A DNA stretch of 64,000 nucleotides from JBCAXA01 sp038749025 (GCA_038749025.1 JBCDIL010000007.1:62001-126000), one strand, 5' to 3'. Counted from the stretch's first letter, positions 17,447 to 26,823 are shown. Numbers and translations: made by a program. Notes: generated by a model from the sequence alone, not told the origin.

Positions 17447-18666
17447 TGGCCACGCTCCCAGGCCGGAAATGGATCTGGCAATGTTCTCCAGAACGCCTTA
17501 CCGCGCAGAAGCTCCTCTTCGCTGAGCAGACATGCATCCAGCGCCGCCGTCATGGCCGCTTGATCCAAGCCTTGGCCAATGAATACTAGCTCTTGGCGCA
17601 TATCACCAAACGGCTCTTCCCATTGTTCCGCTATTGAATCGAGGTATTCCTGCTCGGTCGGCCAATTTTCTCGTGGCACCGCTTTCCAAAACATCCCGGC
17701 GAAACCGTGCCGCGCGATACCGCCAGCCTGGCTCCAATGACCGGCGTACTCCGGCCGCGTCGCGAGCCAAAAGTAGCCTTTCGAACGGATGAGCTTGCCG
17801 TATTTCTTCGCCTCATGAAGAAAGCGGTAGAACTTCTCAGGGTGAAACGGTCGCCGGGCCGCGTAGCTAAAGCTGCCGATTCCGTATTCCTCGGTCTCAG
17901 GCACATGCTCACCGCGCATCTCCTTCAGCCAACCGGGTGCCAACTGCGCCCGCGCAAAATCGAAGCGCCCCGTGTTCAAGACCGTATCGAGAGCAACGTT
18001 ACCGTTCTGAATCGGCACAATCTCAGCATCGGTATTGAGCGTCTTGATGATGGCGATGAGTCGGTCGACATCTTCCGCCGAGGCGAGATCGGTCTTGCTA
18101 ATCAAGATAACGTCGGCAAACTCGACTTGATCGACTAACAGATCTGAGACGCTGCGCTCGTCTTCGTCGCCCAACGACTCGCCGGCATCTTGCAACGACT
18201 TCGCCGCGTCGTAGTCGTTGAGAAAGTTGACCGCGTCGACAACCGTAACCATCGTATCGAGCGACGCAACGTCCGATAATGAAACGCCGTTTTCGTCGGC
18301 GAACGTGAAGGTCTCAGCCACCGGCAGTGGCTCGGAGATGCCAGTGGACTCGATGAGCAGATAGTCGAACTCGCCATCGCGTGCGAGCTTGGTAACCTCT
18401 TCCAGCAAGTCCTCACGCAACGTACAACAGATACAGCCGTTGCTCATCTCAACAAGTTTCTCTTCGCTGCGGTTTAGCGAAACCTCGTTTTGAACTTGAG
18501 CGGCATCGATATTAATTTCGCTCATGTCGTTGACGATGACGGCGACACGCTTCCCGTCGCGGTTATTGAGAACGTGGCTCAGGACCGTCGTTTTACCGGC
18601 ACCAAGGAACCCGGAAAGCACGGTCACAGGAAGTTTTGTTGAGAGAGTGGGTGTTGCTGCGCTCAT
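17443..18666 (-). CDS. zigA: COG0523 (CobW/ZigA-type) GTPase, zinc metallochaperone
   Basis: The 407-residue product has the G3E GTPase layout: Walker A GFLGAGKTT near the start, NDMSEINIDA, the metal-binding CxCC motif in NGCICCTLRED, then ESTGISEP and the SKTD base-recognition motif. The CobW C-terminal domain follows, including FHPEKFYRFL and WLATRPE. These proteins hand zinc to client enzymes when zinc is scarce. ATG 18666 is preferred, with GGAA 8 bases before it. A Zur-like box lies about 30 bases upstream, matching zinc-starvation induction. The symbol reflects subfamily resemblance and the DUF1826 neighbour. Confidence 0.88.
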   Translation of the reverse strand: MSAATPTLSTKLPVTVLSGFLGAGKTTVLSHVLNNRDGKRVAVIVNDMSEINIDAAQVQNEVSLNRSEEKLVEMSNGCICCTLREDLLEEVTKLARDGEFDYLLIESTGISEPLPVAETFTFADENGVSLSDVASLDTMVTVVDAVNFLNDYDAAKSLQDAGESLGDEDERSVSDLLVDQVEFADVILISKTDLASAEDVDRLIAIIKTLNTDAEIVPIQNGNVALDTVLNTGRFDFARAQLAPGWLKEMRGEHVPETEEYGIGSFSYAARRPFHPEKFYRFLHEAKKYGKLIRSKGYFWLATRPEYAGHWSQAGGIARHGFAGMFWKAVPRENWPTEQEYLDSIAEQWEEPFGDMRQELVFIGQGLDQAAMTAALDACLLSEEELLRGKAFWRTLPDPFPAWERGQ

Positions 18667-18695
18667 CGACAGTTCCAAGAAAGGCGTATGGTCAC

Positions 18696-18713
18696 AATGT
18701 TATATTATCACCT
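18696..18713 (-). promoter_or_regulatory. Zur-like operator
   Basis: The sequence AATGTTATATTATCACCT lies about 30 bases upstream of the zinc GTPase start. It closely resembles the gammaproteobacterial Zur box built on GTTATAnTATAAC, with one imperfect half. Its position and the identity of the gene both support zinc-dependent repression. Confidence 0.7.
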
Positions 18714-18736
18714 CCCTACTGCAAGCCGGGCGGCCA

Positions 18737-21160
18737 CTAGTTCGGCACTAGCGTTAGCGTCTGTCTCGCATTGGTCTCAATCGCCTCGTCACTAAACCAC
18801 CAGTAAACCGCCGCATCGGTGCGAGACCACGGGTCTATCTGGTCATCAAGGTGGGGATGCAAGGTTCGACCCACCGCCCCACCCGGCAGCACCGCGCGCA
18901 CTTTTTCGGTATCCGCCAAATCGGCGGTCATCCGCAACGATGCGAACCACTTCGAATGGAACGGTTCGTCGTAGGGATACAAGGTTCGCAGCAAGGTCTC
19001 ACCGGAGCCCGCCATGCGCACACTACGATTGCCAGTCAGTTGCCCAACGAGACCTTCGCGGCGAAGTGGCCCGCTGAATTCGATTCGATGGACATCGCCC
19101 CAACGCCAGGCGGATCGGTCAGTACCGTACGTCTCCGTCAGTCTCTCCAAGGCCGCCAACCCCGCTCGGCGAATCAACGCGGGCAAGTCTTCGATCTCGG
19201 GCGTTCGTTTGTCATCGAACCACTTAGAGTTTCCTTCGCTGAGCATCTTGTCGAATCGCTGCTGCCAGACGTACCAGTTCGACAGATAGGCCGCAGCCGC
19301 CTCGTCACCGAGTTCATCCGTGAACGTTAGCTGCGCAAGCTGGCGGATAATCTCCTGGAAAATCGTGGGCGCTACGGCGTCGGCATCATCCTGAAAATCC
19401 CAATCATCGAGAATGCTCGCTAAGTCGCGCAGCTCGGTCGTCTCCACCGTCGACAACGCACCGAGTAGGATTGGAACGGTGTCTCTCGCGAAGACGTTCA
19501 CTGTGTCGTATTGAGCACGCCACGCGGCGTCGGCTGAAATCGTTCCGCTGCTTAGCAGTTCACGAATTCGACGGTAGCGAAAATCGGGCGACGCGTACGT
19601 TGTGTAGAGGTACGGGTAGTCATCGGGTGCCGTGAAATGATTGGCACTGCCGGTCCAACCGCGTGCAGGGTCAATCTCACCTGGCATTTCGTCAGCGGGT
19701 ATTCGCCCAGCCCAATTGTCATTGCCATCACGAACGACGAATGGCGCCATACCATCGCCACGAAGACGAACGGGGGCAGCGCCACTGGCGCGGCGAGCAA
19801 CGCGACCGTCGGTGTCACCGACAACGAAATTCAGCGAAATAATGCCGGTGGCTTCGATCGCGGCAAGCGCCTCCGTCACGTTTCGGGCGTTCATCAATCG
19901 ATCGACACCGAGCTCTGGCCCGATGAACTCCGCCGACGCCCAGCGTAACGACAAAACCGTATTGGTCACGGTGCTCGAGTCGTTATCGCTAATGACAGGA
20001 CCGCGTTTCGTCGATTTCACCGTCAGCGTCTCGGTCACAAAACCGCCATCCGCCTCGCTGTCTAACACCCGAATAGGTTCAATTAAAGTCGTAAACGGCA
20101 ACGATTGATCACCCTCCAGATAGTTGTCGGGGTTTCGCGGATCGACGGTTTCGACGTATAGATCGACCGTATCCGCATAGGCGTTCGTCACGCCAAACGC
20201 AATGTACTGATTTCGTCCGATCGTGACGCCGGGCAAGCCGGCGCTTACACCGACAACGCGCAGGTCCGGCGTAAACAACCCAACCGGGTGCCACGGTCCT
20301 GGCAAATTGCGGCTATCGAGGTGCGGATCGTTGGTCACAATAGCCGCGGTTTGCCCTGCTCTCGCACCGCTGAGGGCCCAGTTATTGCTACCGCCTAAAC
20401 CGAATTGCCGAACGCCACCGTCAGTCCACGCGGCCAGCGGATGGCTCGATCCTGTCCAACGTTCCGTGTTGTGCTGCACCGTATCGGCAACGCCGGTCTG
20501 TTCTGCAACGTCCGGATTAACGACAAGCGGTGCGATCTCAGCGAACGCATCTGGGCCAATGCGTTGGATAACTTGGTGTGCGACCAGTTCAGCATCAAAG
20601 TTGGCGGCGCTTCCCCATCCTAAGTAAAAGACGATCGCCAATAGGTCCTCTATCGTCCACGGTTCCGGCTCGAAACCAGCAAGACGAAACTCGACGGGGT
20701 GTGTTGCGGACCGCGTCGTGATGTAAGCATTTAAACCGTCGATGTACGCTTGCAGTCGATTGCGCACGGTAGCGGACAACGCAGTCGCCTGTTGTTCGGC
20801 CAATCGATGGAACCCGATAACGCGCGCCTCGCGATCGAGTTTGAGTACAACGTCGTTGGGACCGCGACCGAACACCTCAGCGAGTCGACCTGTGGCAGCC
20901 CGCTTGGCGACTTCGACCTGAAACAGACGATCTTGGCCAGTTACAAAACCCTGCGCGATGAATGCATCGCTTAGGTTGGCTGCGTAAATGTAGGGCATGG
21001 CGTTGCCGTCTCGCATAACTCGAACCGGGGCCGTGAGACCTGACAATCGGAGCTGGCCGGCGGTTTGTCGCTCATTCAGCGGCGTGATGGCTCGCCAAAC
21101 CAAGACGATGCCGATAGCAACCATTGCAACACCGATAAGCGCTTTGGTACTGAATCGCAT
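18737..21160 (-). CDS. Penicillin acylase family (Ntn) hydrolase
   Basis: The 807-residue protein starts with a signal or anchor segment (residues 6-23) and a chain that reads DGNAMPYIYAANLSDAFIAQ and FVTGQDRLFQVE, typical of the alpha subunit. The autocatalytic junction is LGGSNNWALSG, with the nucleophile serine at about residue 258 becoming the N-terminus of the beta subunit. NDPHLD and a GRNQYIAFGVTNAYAD segment follow, as in family members. These periplasmic enzymes cut amide bonds of beta-lactams, acyl-homoserine lactones or acyl peptides. Sequence alone does not tell which. It follows the zinc pair on the same strand but is upstream of it, with no operon evidence. Confidence 0.9.
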   Translation of the reverse strand: MRFSTKALIGVAMVAIGIVLVWRAITPLNERQTAGQLRLSGLTAPVRVMRDGNAMPYIYAANLSDAFIAQGFVTGQDRLFQVEVAKRAATGRLAEVFGRGPNDVVLKLDREARVIGFHRLAEQQATALSATVRNRLQAYIDGLNAYITTRSATHPVEFRLAGFEPEPWTIEDLLAIVFYLGWGSAANFDAELVAHQVIQRIGPDAFAEIAPLVVNPDVAEQTGVADTVQHNTERWTGSSHPLAAWTDGGVRQFGLGGSNNWALSGARAGQTAAIVTNDPHLDSRNLPGPWHPVGLFTPDLRVVGVSAGLPGVTIGRNQYIAFGVTNAYADTVDLYVETVDPRNPDNYLEGDQSLPFTTLIEPIRVLDSEADGGFVTETLTVKSTKRGPVISDNDSSTVTNTVLSLRWASAEFIGPELGVDRLMNARNVTEALAAIEATGIISLNFVVGDTDGRVARRASGAAPVRLRGDGMAPFVVRDGNDNWAGRIPADEMPGEIDPARGWTGSANHFTAPDDYPYLYTTYASPDFRYRRIRELLSSGTISADAAWRAQYDTVNVFARDTVPILLGALSTVETTELRDLASILDDWDFQDDADAVAPTIFQEIIRQLAQLTFTDELGDEAAAAYLSNWYVWQQRFDKMLSEGNSKWFDDKRTPEIEDLPALIRRAGLAALERLTETYGTDRSAWRWGDVHRIEFSGPLRREGLVGQLTGNRSVRMAGSGETLLRTLYPYDEPFHSKWFASLRMTADLADTEKVRAVLPGGAVGRTLHPHLDDQIDPWSRTDAAVYWWFSDEAIETNARQTLTLVPN

Positions 21161-21359
21161 GACGCGTTAATTCCTACAAGGCAACACCGGCTATGGTGAC
21201 AGTTCTCGTCAGCAGAAGCAGCGACGTTTTCGCCCCCAGCGAACACAGTACGACGGCGAGACGTGTAGCCACCGATCGAACCGATTCAGCGATACGCGGC
21301 TGGCATTGCTCGTTAGGGCCAGGCAGGCGCATCGACGTGGTGACGCTATCTCATGTGAT

Positions 21360-22241
21360 TTAGCTCACCGCCGAATGCCCCGGGTCTTCGCTGTTGTTGT
21401 TCCTCGACCCACGCGTCGGTCTCGGGACCGAGGTAATGCCGACGCTGTGCCTTGGAAACGCGCTGCTGTCGATGGTGTCGAGATAGCCATGCCAGGCACC
21501 GTAACCTAGTACCGGCACGATGACGATCAGGCCGATGAAGGCGGTGAAAAGCCCGATGACCAGGCCCGCGACGATGATCGACATCCACAGCAACATGGCA
21601 GCCTTGTTGCGCAACACGGCGTTCACCGACGTCACAATCGCCGTCACCGTATCGACATCGCGATGCATGATCATCGGCAATGAAAAAGCGCTCGCGGTGA
21701 ACGTAACGATCGCAAAAAAGCCACCCACAACGGTGCCAACACCGAGCAGCGGCGCCAGCGTGTCGAGCGATGGTTCACCCACAGTCGGGAAAAACGCAAT
21801 AAGGATCATCCCGGACCGCGCCCAGACCATGAAGATAACGAGTAATACGATCGCGAAGACCATTTCGTAGCCGAGATGCCGCTTGAATGCGGCGCGCAGG
21901 CTCCGAACGAGCGACACGTCCTGCTCGCGTTCGAGCTGGGCACTGATCGCGTACAGTCCGACGCAAGCGAGTGGCGCCAGAAATACAAAGCCACCGATCA
22001 TCGCGACCATTGACCAATGCGTACCGAACGTACGCGCGGCCAACGCGACTACGCCGAGCATTCCGGCCATAACAAGCCCGTAGAGAAGACTCTCTCGGGG
22101 GGCGCGCCTAAGATCCGCGAGACCCTTGCGTAGCCAACCGAGCGGCGCGGCAACGGATACGATGCGACACGGTGCTACAAACGGCAATTTATCTCGGTCG
22201 ATCGGTTGCCGTTTGGCGCTCAGCGGATCCGTCTCAGTCAT
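21360..22241 (-). CDS. DUF2189 integral membrane protein
   Basis: From ATG 22241 (GGGGG about 7 bases upstream) the product is 293 residues. A short cytoplasmic N-terminus is followed by GWLRKGLADLRRAPRESLLYG, the conserved lead-in of DUF2189. About six membrane helices then follow in pairs, separated by RSLRAAFKRHLGYE and HRDVDTVTAIVTSVNAV. The C-terminus is polar and repetitive in serine and arginine. The function of the family is unknown. The gene follows the ankyrin/M56 gene on the same strand, after a strongly structured intergenic segment. Confidence 0.8.
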   Translation of the reverse strand: MTETDPLSAKRQPIDRDKLPFVAPCRIVSVAAPLGWLRKGLADLRRAPRESLLYGLVMAGMLGVVALAARTFGTHWSMVAMIGGFVFLAPLACVGLYAISAQLEREQDVSLVRSLRAAFKRHLGYEMVFAIVLLVIFMVWARSGMILIAFFPTVGEPSLDTLAPLLGVGTVVGGFFAIVTFTASAFSLPMIMHRDVDTVTAIVTSVNAVLRNKAAMLLWMSIIVAGLVIGLFTAFIGLIVIVPVLGYGAWHGYLDTIDSSAFPRHSVGITSVPRPTRGSRNNNSEDPGHSAVS

Positions 22242-22268
22242 CGAATTCCCCCAAAAATCCGTCGCCAA

Positions 22269-22371
22269 CGCGTAAAAATATACGCGGTTACCGGCACTGG
22301 CGCGAATTCGAACCGCGCTGTATCACGAGGTTGTCGCGCTGGCGCCCGCCGACACCAGTGCCGTGGTAACC
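22269..22371 (-). repeat. Large structured intergenic element, tRNA-like on the minus strand
   Basis: Arms GGTTACCGGCACTGG (22286-22300) and CCAGTGCCGTGGTAACC (22355-22371) pair over 15 bases with a two-base bulge. Inside, the minus strand reads GCGCGGTTCGAATTCGCGC, a hairpin with a tRNA-style TTCGAAT loop. Next to it is a second dyad, CGCGTA/TACGCG (22269-22274 and 22281-22286). The element lies between the M56 gene and the DUF2189 start. A normal D-arm and anticodon arm cannot be folded, so it is not called a tRNA. It could be a terminator, a processing signal or a mobile palindrome. Confidence 0.5.
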
Positions 22372-22425
22372 ACCTATAAAAAGAGTCGGAATACCGCAGC
22401 GCGGATGCGGCCGACAAGTTGGCGC

Positions 22426-24171
22426 TTATTCAGTATCAGACGGCATATCGTGCTTCGCCCCTAACTCGCGCAATCGTTCGACGACGGCTGAGTGACCGTT
22501 CCTTTCGGCCTCACTGAGGGGTGAGCGGAAGGCACCACCGGGGTCATGCAATGGCGTCGCCACCGTAAGCGATACGTCCGCGCCAGCGTCGATAAGCACG
22601 TTTAAGACATCGAGGTGCCCTTGCTGAGCCGCGTTGATCAACGGCGTCTCGTCTCGATAAACGTAACCATTCGGATCAGCGCCAGCCGCCAACAACTGCT
22701 TCGTCATAGCGACATTGCCCATGAGTGCCGCGGCGATAAGGGGATTGCCGTCGCGCGGACTCGGCCCATTCGGATCGGCGCCGGCACGCAGCAATAGAGC
22801 AGCAATCTGTTGATGGTCGCGATGTGCCGCGACGATGAGTGGAGTGCCATCGCCCGGCACCGCAAGACTCGGGTCAGCCCCGGCGTCGAGAAGTTGTTGC
22901 ACCCACTTGGACTCGCCTTGGCGGACAGCGGCGATCAGCGCGGTACCGTCGCCCGGTGCTACGGTGTTTGGGTTCGCACCGGCGGCCAACAAGTAGTCGA
23001 TTACCGGGCCATTGCCGCCCTCGATCGCGCCCATGAGGGCGGTACCGTCCCCCGTTGCTGCGGCGCTGGGATCGTAGCCTGCCGCTACCAGGCGCTTTAC
23101 TTCATCCAGCCTGCCACGTCGTGCCGCCGCGTAAAGAGGCAGGTTTGTGTCATCTTCGCGACCGACCTCCGTCCTCTCGGTGGCGTCGGTATCGGTATCG
23201 ACTGACTGCGCTTCACCTAACCGCGGCGTTGCAACCCAGGCAACAGCAAGCGCAACAGGAATGATCAGCTCGAAGCGCACCCAAGCTTTACCGGAGCGCC
23301 ATTGTTGCGCAGACGCTAAGCGGCGAACGCGCGCGGGCAGCGCCGCCCCGTGCACCGCTGCGGCCATAGCCGGAACCGGCGACCGCTGTGCGTCGGCGGC
23401 CACATCTAGCAACGCATGAGCTAAAGCTATCGGTTCGCCGGTGACCTCCGCCGCGTAGCTATCCGCGAGCATTTCGCGCGTTCGATTGATGATCGGTAAC
23501 AAGGCGCGCGCCGGGAGGAGCCACCAAAACGCCACCAATGTTAAGCGCAGCGCAAGCGCTATCCAGACGTCACCTCGCACCAAGTGAGCGACCTCATGCT
23601 CGAGCACCGCCCGTGGGATCGGCTTGCCGTTGTCCGGTACCAAAATCATTGGGTGGCGAAAACCGACCAACATCGGCGAGTCGAGCGCCGCTGAAACGGC
23701 AATCGGCGTCGGCCGAGATAAAGCCACCCGATCAAACCGCTCGTCGCGGTACGACTCGGCGCGAAGACGTCGGAGCAACCACGTTTCGCGCACGACGCGT
23801 ACAGCGCCGATCGCACTACCGACCAACCACAACACAATAAATAGAGTCGCCAACGGAACCGCAGGTCTCGAGACTGGCGCCCGTGCCGTCATGATCGTTC
23901 GTTCGGACGCGTCACGCATTGCCACTGGCTGAGAGAGTGCTACGTCACGGCCTTGAGTGGGGTCATCAACCGGGGACATCGCCGGTGGCCCTGGCTGCAT
24001 CGCTATCAGCAAAACAAGTGGCAGTGCCATGATCGCAATGACCGCCGTATCGTGGCGTTCGCGAACCCACCGGCTAGGTAGACAACGGTCAGCAAGACAG
24101 ATAACGGCACTGAACGCCAGCGCGACGAGAAATACTAAACCCGCAGCGGGCAATAACGTGGCACCGATCAT
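22426..24171 (-). CDS. BlaR1-like M56 metallopeptidase fused to ankyrin repeats
   Basis: The 581-residue protein begins with two or three membrane helices (residues 5-27, 43-57, 105-123). An M56 domain follows with HEVAH at 192-196 and REMLAD (E233) as the third zinc ligand. A further helix lies at about 302-314, then a polar linker and six or more ankyrin repeats from about residue 345 (LPLYAAARRGRLDEVKRLV, LLAAGANPN, LLDAGADPS, LLRAGADPN and so on). In BlaR1 and MecR1 the last segment is an external penicillin-binding sensor. Here ankyrin repeats occupy that place. The start overlaps the stop of the blaI-like gene by 4 bases. The likely role is to cleave the repressor on an unknown, probably protein, signal. 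Confidence 0.85.
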   Translation of the reverse strand: MIGATLLPAAGLVFLVALAFSAVICLADRCLPSRWVRERHDTAVIAIMALPLVLLIAMQPGPPAMSPVDDPTQGRDVALSQPVAMRDASERTIMTARAPVSRPAVPLATLFIVLWLVGSAIGAVRVVRETWLLRRLRAESYRDERFDRVALSRPTPIAVSAALDSPMLVGFRHPMILVPDNGKPIPRAVLEHEVAHLVRGDVWIALALRLTLVAFWWLLPARALLPIINRTREMLADSYAAEVTGEPIALAHALLDVAADAQRSPVPAMAAAVHGAALPARVRRLASAQQWRSGKAWVRFELIIPVALAVAWVATPRLGEAQSVDTDTDATERTEVGREDDTNLPLYAAARRGRLDEVKRLVAAGYDPSAAATGDGTALMGAIEGGNGPVIDYLLAAGANPNTVAPGDGTALIAAVRQGESKWVQQLLDAGADPSLAVPGDGTPLIVAAHRDHQQIAALLLRAGADPNGPSPRDGNPLIAAALMGNVAMTKQLLAAGADPNGYVYRDETPLINAAQQGHLDVLNVLIDAGADVSLTVATPLHDPGGAFRSPLSEAERNGHSAVVERLRELGAKHDMPSDTE

Positions 24172-24569
24172 TTGTCTGTCTCCTGTTGCGATTTTGCTCG
24201 ATTGAGCAGCTCGACTCGCAACGCTTCAATGTCATCGAGCGACAGTTGCTCATCCTGCACCAAGCGCTGTGCCAGCTGTTGCGGGCTTCCTTCAAACAAC
24301 GACACCAGTAACGACCCCAGGGCTTTGCGTTGCGCTCCCTCCCGGCTAACGAGCGGCGTATAGACATGCGCTCGACCTTCTTTGCGGAACGCGACGAAGC
24401 CTTTGTCCGCCATGATCCCGATAGTGGTTAGAACTGTCGTGTAAGCGAGTCCATGCTCGGCGTCGAGCAGGTCGGTGATTTGTCTTACCGTAGCCTCACC
24501 GGTTCGCCATAGCACGGCCATGATGCGATGCTCGGCTTCGGTCAGCTCAGTTTTGCGTTTTCGGGCCAT
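24168..24569 (-). CDS. BlaI/MecI-family repressor
   Basis: The 133-residue protein has the BlaI winged helix (LTEAEHRIMAVLW, then TVRQITDLL, then YTTVLTTIGIMADKGFV with a basic wing KEGRAHVYTPLV) and the C-terminal dimer helix. BlaI proteins bind dyads as dimers and are inactivated when the partner M56 peptidase is triggered. The gene is co-translated with the M56-ankyrin gene (ATGA overlap). Two dyads directly upstream fit autorepression. No beta-lactamase gene is nearby, so the regulated process is probably not penicillin resistance. Confidence 0.9.
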   Translation of the reverse strand: MARKRKTELTEAEHRIMAVLWRTGEATVRQITDLLDAEHGLAYTTVLTTIGIMADKGFVAFRKEGRAHVYTPLVSREGAQRKALGSLLVSLFEGSPQQLAQRLVQDEQLSLDDIEALRVELLNRAKSQQETDK

Positions 24570-24570
24570 T

Positions 24571-24641
24571 AACTATTTCCTTAGTTGATAAAGCCGTTGT
24601 ACCGGCGAATGGCACGCCCGTCAACTAATTCTTTAGTATTT
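24571..24641 (-). promoter_or_regulatory. Two putative BlaI operators
   Basis: AACTATTTCCTTAGTT (24571-24586) and ACTAATTCTTTAGT (24624-24637) share the half-site ACTAA/TTAGT. They lie within 70 bases upstream of the blaI-like start, the first directly against the ATG. The second could also affect the divergent gene at 24733. Confidence 0.65.
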
Positions 24642-24732
24642 ATGCTCACGCGCCGGGCAGCCCGGCGGACCCCGATTTGTAACCGGCAACCGGTAAACTA
24701 CCGACATCGCTCAACTCAGCAGAGGTGATGTC

Positions 24733-26823
24733 GTGCCGAAGACCCCACTCGCATTGGCACTGGCCGTGCTGGTTGGCGCAGGCTCTACCTACGCCCTCAT
24801 GGCGAGCGCGCCCACTGGCCAGCACAACAAACCGAGTGTTCGCGACATTGCCGTGGCGAGCCGGATCAGCATGACTGAGGCAGAGGACCTTCGCAGCGAG
24901 AACTACGCTGGCGTGACGAGCATCGAGGCCGTCATGGGTCTGCCGTCGTCGTTTGCACGGCGCGAAGCCTTGTATGTGTTGTCCGGTCGAGCGGATGTCG
25001 ACTCCGTCCAGGCGCTGATATTTGATGCCGGCCGCATCGATAACGATGCCGAACGCGGAGTCGCGCTAACGGTACTCATTGAGCGATTGACCGACCTGGA
25101 CCCAGAATCCGCATTGGCGTTGGTGCGAAGTGGCGCAGTCGATGACGGTAAGCGCCTCGAGCAAGTTGCCTGGTCGGCATGGTCACACCACGATTTCGAT
25201 GCTGCACTGGCCTTTGCGAGTGACCAGCCGCTCGAAAGACGGCGATTCGCTGCGCAAAGCCTGTATCTTTCGACGGGCCCAATTGGCAGCGAACAGGCTG
25301 AGGTTATCGAGACAACACTCGGCATTGAACCGGACCGACTGGTTCGCACGCTGCATCTGTTTCGTCTCGCTGATCAATCGATACACTCGGCAATCGCTTA
25401 CGCCGATGCAATACCGCCTGGTTACCAGCGTCTCCAGACCGTCGCTTGGCTCGCTCACTACCTGGTCGAGCTCGACCCCGATAACGCCTTAAGCTACGCC
25501 GAACGATTTACGAATCTCGCGATTAAACGTCAGTACATAAGCTCAACGAAACGGCGCCTCGCCTACATCGACCCTGCGGCGAAAATGGCCGAATTCGTCC
25601 GGCTCGGCGGTCGCCTGAGTAGCCGCTCTTACTATCAGTCGATGCAAGAACTCGCCGCCACAGACCGCGACGCTGCACTGGCTATTTTCGACAGCATCGC
25701 CGACCGGTTCGTCAAGTACGAAATGGGCACGGTCATCGCGCAGGCGCTAGCCGAGCAAGATCCGGATGAAGCCTTGCGTTGGGCACGAGAGGTTAGTCAA
25801 TCGGTAACAAATGGCGAGTTTTTGATCGTCAATGCGCTTCAAGGTATCGCGGCGTACGATCCGCCGCGGGCCCTTGCCGAAGCGCTCGCACTACCCACAC
25901 CGCAGTTGCAGAATCAAGGCGTCGAAATGATCGTGTCCTCGCTATCGTATCGCGAGCCAGAAACTGCAGCGGCGCTACTCGACACGATTGACGATACAGA
26001 CATGCGTCGTTCTGCCGAAGGGCGACTGCTGCAAGGTTGGGTGCAGCGTGACCCAGTTGCCGTCGATGCATGGCTGCAGACACTTGGCAGTGAGCGCATC
26101 AATGGACTGGTCGGGGATGCCCAGGCGATGTATGCCATAGGCCGGAACATCGATCTTGGCCAGTCGATCATCGCGCGTTTAACGCCGGACAATCGAAACA
26201 GTCTTGCACCACTACTAGCTAACAGCATCGCCATGCGCGAGTCACCGGAAGCCGCGATAAGTTTTATTGACCGCTGGTCGAGTGACGCTAATCGTGACGA
26301 CTTGATGGTCCAAGTCGTCCGTGGCACGGCTGAAACGGATATCGGTCGTGCCGAAGAACTCGCACTACAGCTCCCAACGGAACAATCCCGAAACCAAGCG
26401 CTAGCGAGCGTTGCAACCCAGCTCAGCCGGCGAGATCCCTGGGGCGCACTGTCTATGCTCGAGCGATTCTCCTCAAGTGACTCGAAGTCCCAGGCGATGA
26501 GCGTTGCTATCTCCACGCTTTCGCAGACCGAACCGCAAGAGGCGATTAGGTACCTGGAGGCGCTGCCGCGGAATGATCAATTCGATCGAGTCGTTTCAAT
26601 GGTGGCAGCGAACTGGAGAACGCCCGGCGAACGCGAACTCAAGCTCGTCCGATCGATCCGTGACGCCGATGTGCGAAAAAACACCTATGGCCAGGTTCTG
26701 ATCAACATCGCTCGGCGTGATCGACCTGCCGCCGAACGCGCGTTAAACGCGGCGAAGCTAACCGACGAAGAGCGCGACGCCCTCAAAAAGACGCTCGATT
26801 CCGCCGTTGTCCGCGGTTACTGA
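24733..26823 (+). CDS. Exported alpha-solenoid protein of about 35-residue repeats
   Basis: The 696-residue product starts at GTG 24733 after AGAGGTG and has a signal segment (LALALAVLVGAGSTYALMASA). The remainder is a run of helical pairs in which a DP or EP turn recurs between helices (LDPESALALVRSG, QDPDEALRWAREV, YDPPRALAEALALP, REPETAAALLDTI, RDPWGALSMLERF, TEPQEAIRYLEALP). It looks like a tetratricopeptide or Sel1-like superhelix, but no standard family fits by eye. The probable role is an envelope scaffold. It is transcribed divergently from the blaI operon and may share its control region. Confidence 0.65.
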   Translation: MPKTPLALALAVLVGAGSTYALMASAPTGQHNKPSVRDIAVASRISMTEAEDLRSENYAGVTSIEAVMGLPSSFARREALYVLSGRADVDSVQALIFDAGRIDNDAERGVALTVLIERLTDLDPESALALVRSGAVDDGKRLEQVAWSAWSHHDFDAALAFASDQPLERRRFAAQSLYLSTGPIGSEQAEVIETTLGIEPDRLVRTLHLFRLADQSIHSAIAYADAIPPGYQRLQTVAWLAHYLVELDPDNALSYAERFTNLAIKRQYISSTKRRLAYIDPAAKMAEFVRLGGRLSSRSYYQSMQELAATDRDAALAIFDSIADRFVKYEMGTVIAQALAEQDPDEALRWAREVSQSVTNGEFLIVNALQGIAAYDPPRALAEALALPTPQLQNQGVEMIVSSLSYREPETAAALLDTIDDTDMRRSAEGRLLQGWVQRDPVAVDAWLQTLGSERINGLVGDAQAMYAIGRNIDLGQSIIARLTPDNRNSLAPLLANSIAMRESPEAAISFIDRWSSDANRDDLMVQVVRGTAETDIGRAEELALQLPTEQSRNQALASVATQLSRRDPWGALSMLERFSSSDSKSQAMSVAISTLSQTEPQEAIRYLEALPRNDQFDRVVSMVAANWRTPGERELKLVRSIRDADVRKNTYGQVLINIARRDRPAAERALNAAKLTDEERDALKKTLDSAVVRGY

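Noticed and set aside
22286..22371. A tRNA gene on the minus strand
   Set aside because: The T-arm-like hairpin and acceptor-like stem are present, but no normal D-arm or anticodon loop can be folded and the T-stem closes with a G-T pair.
22426..24569. A beta-lactam resistance (BlaR1/BlaI) locus
   Set aside because: The M56 protein lacks a penicillin-binding domain and no beta-lactamase gene is present. The penicillin acylase family gene at 18737 is not linked by orientation or operators.
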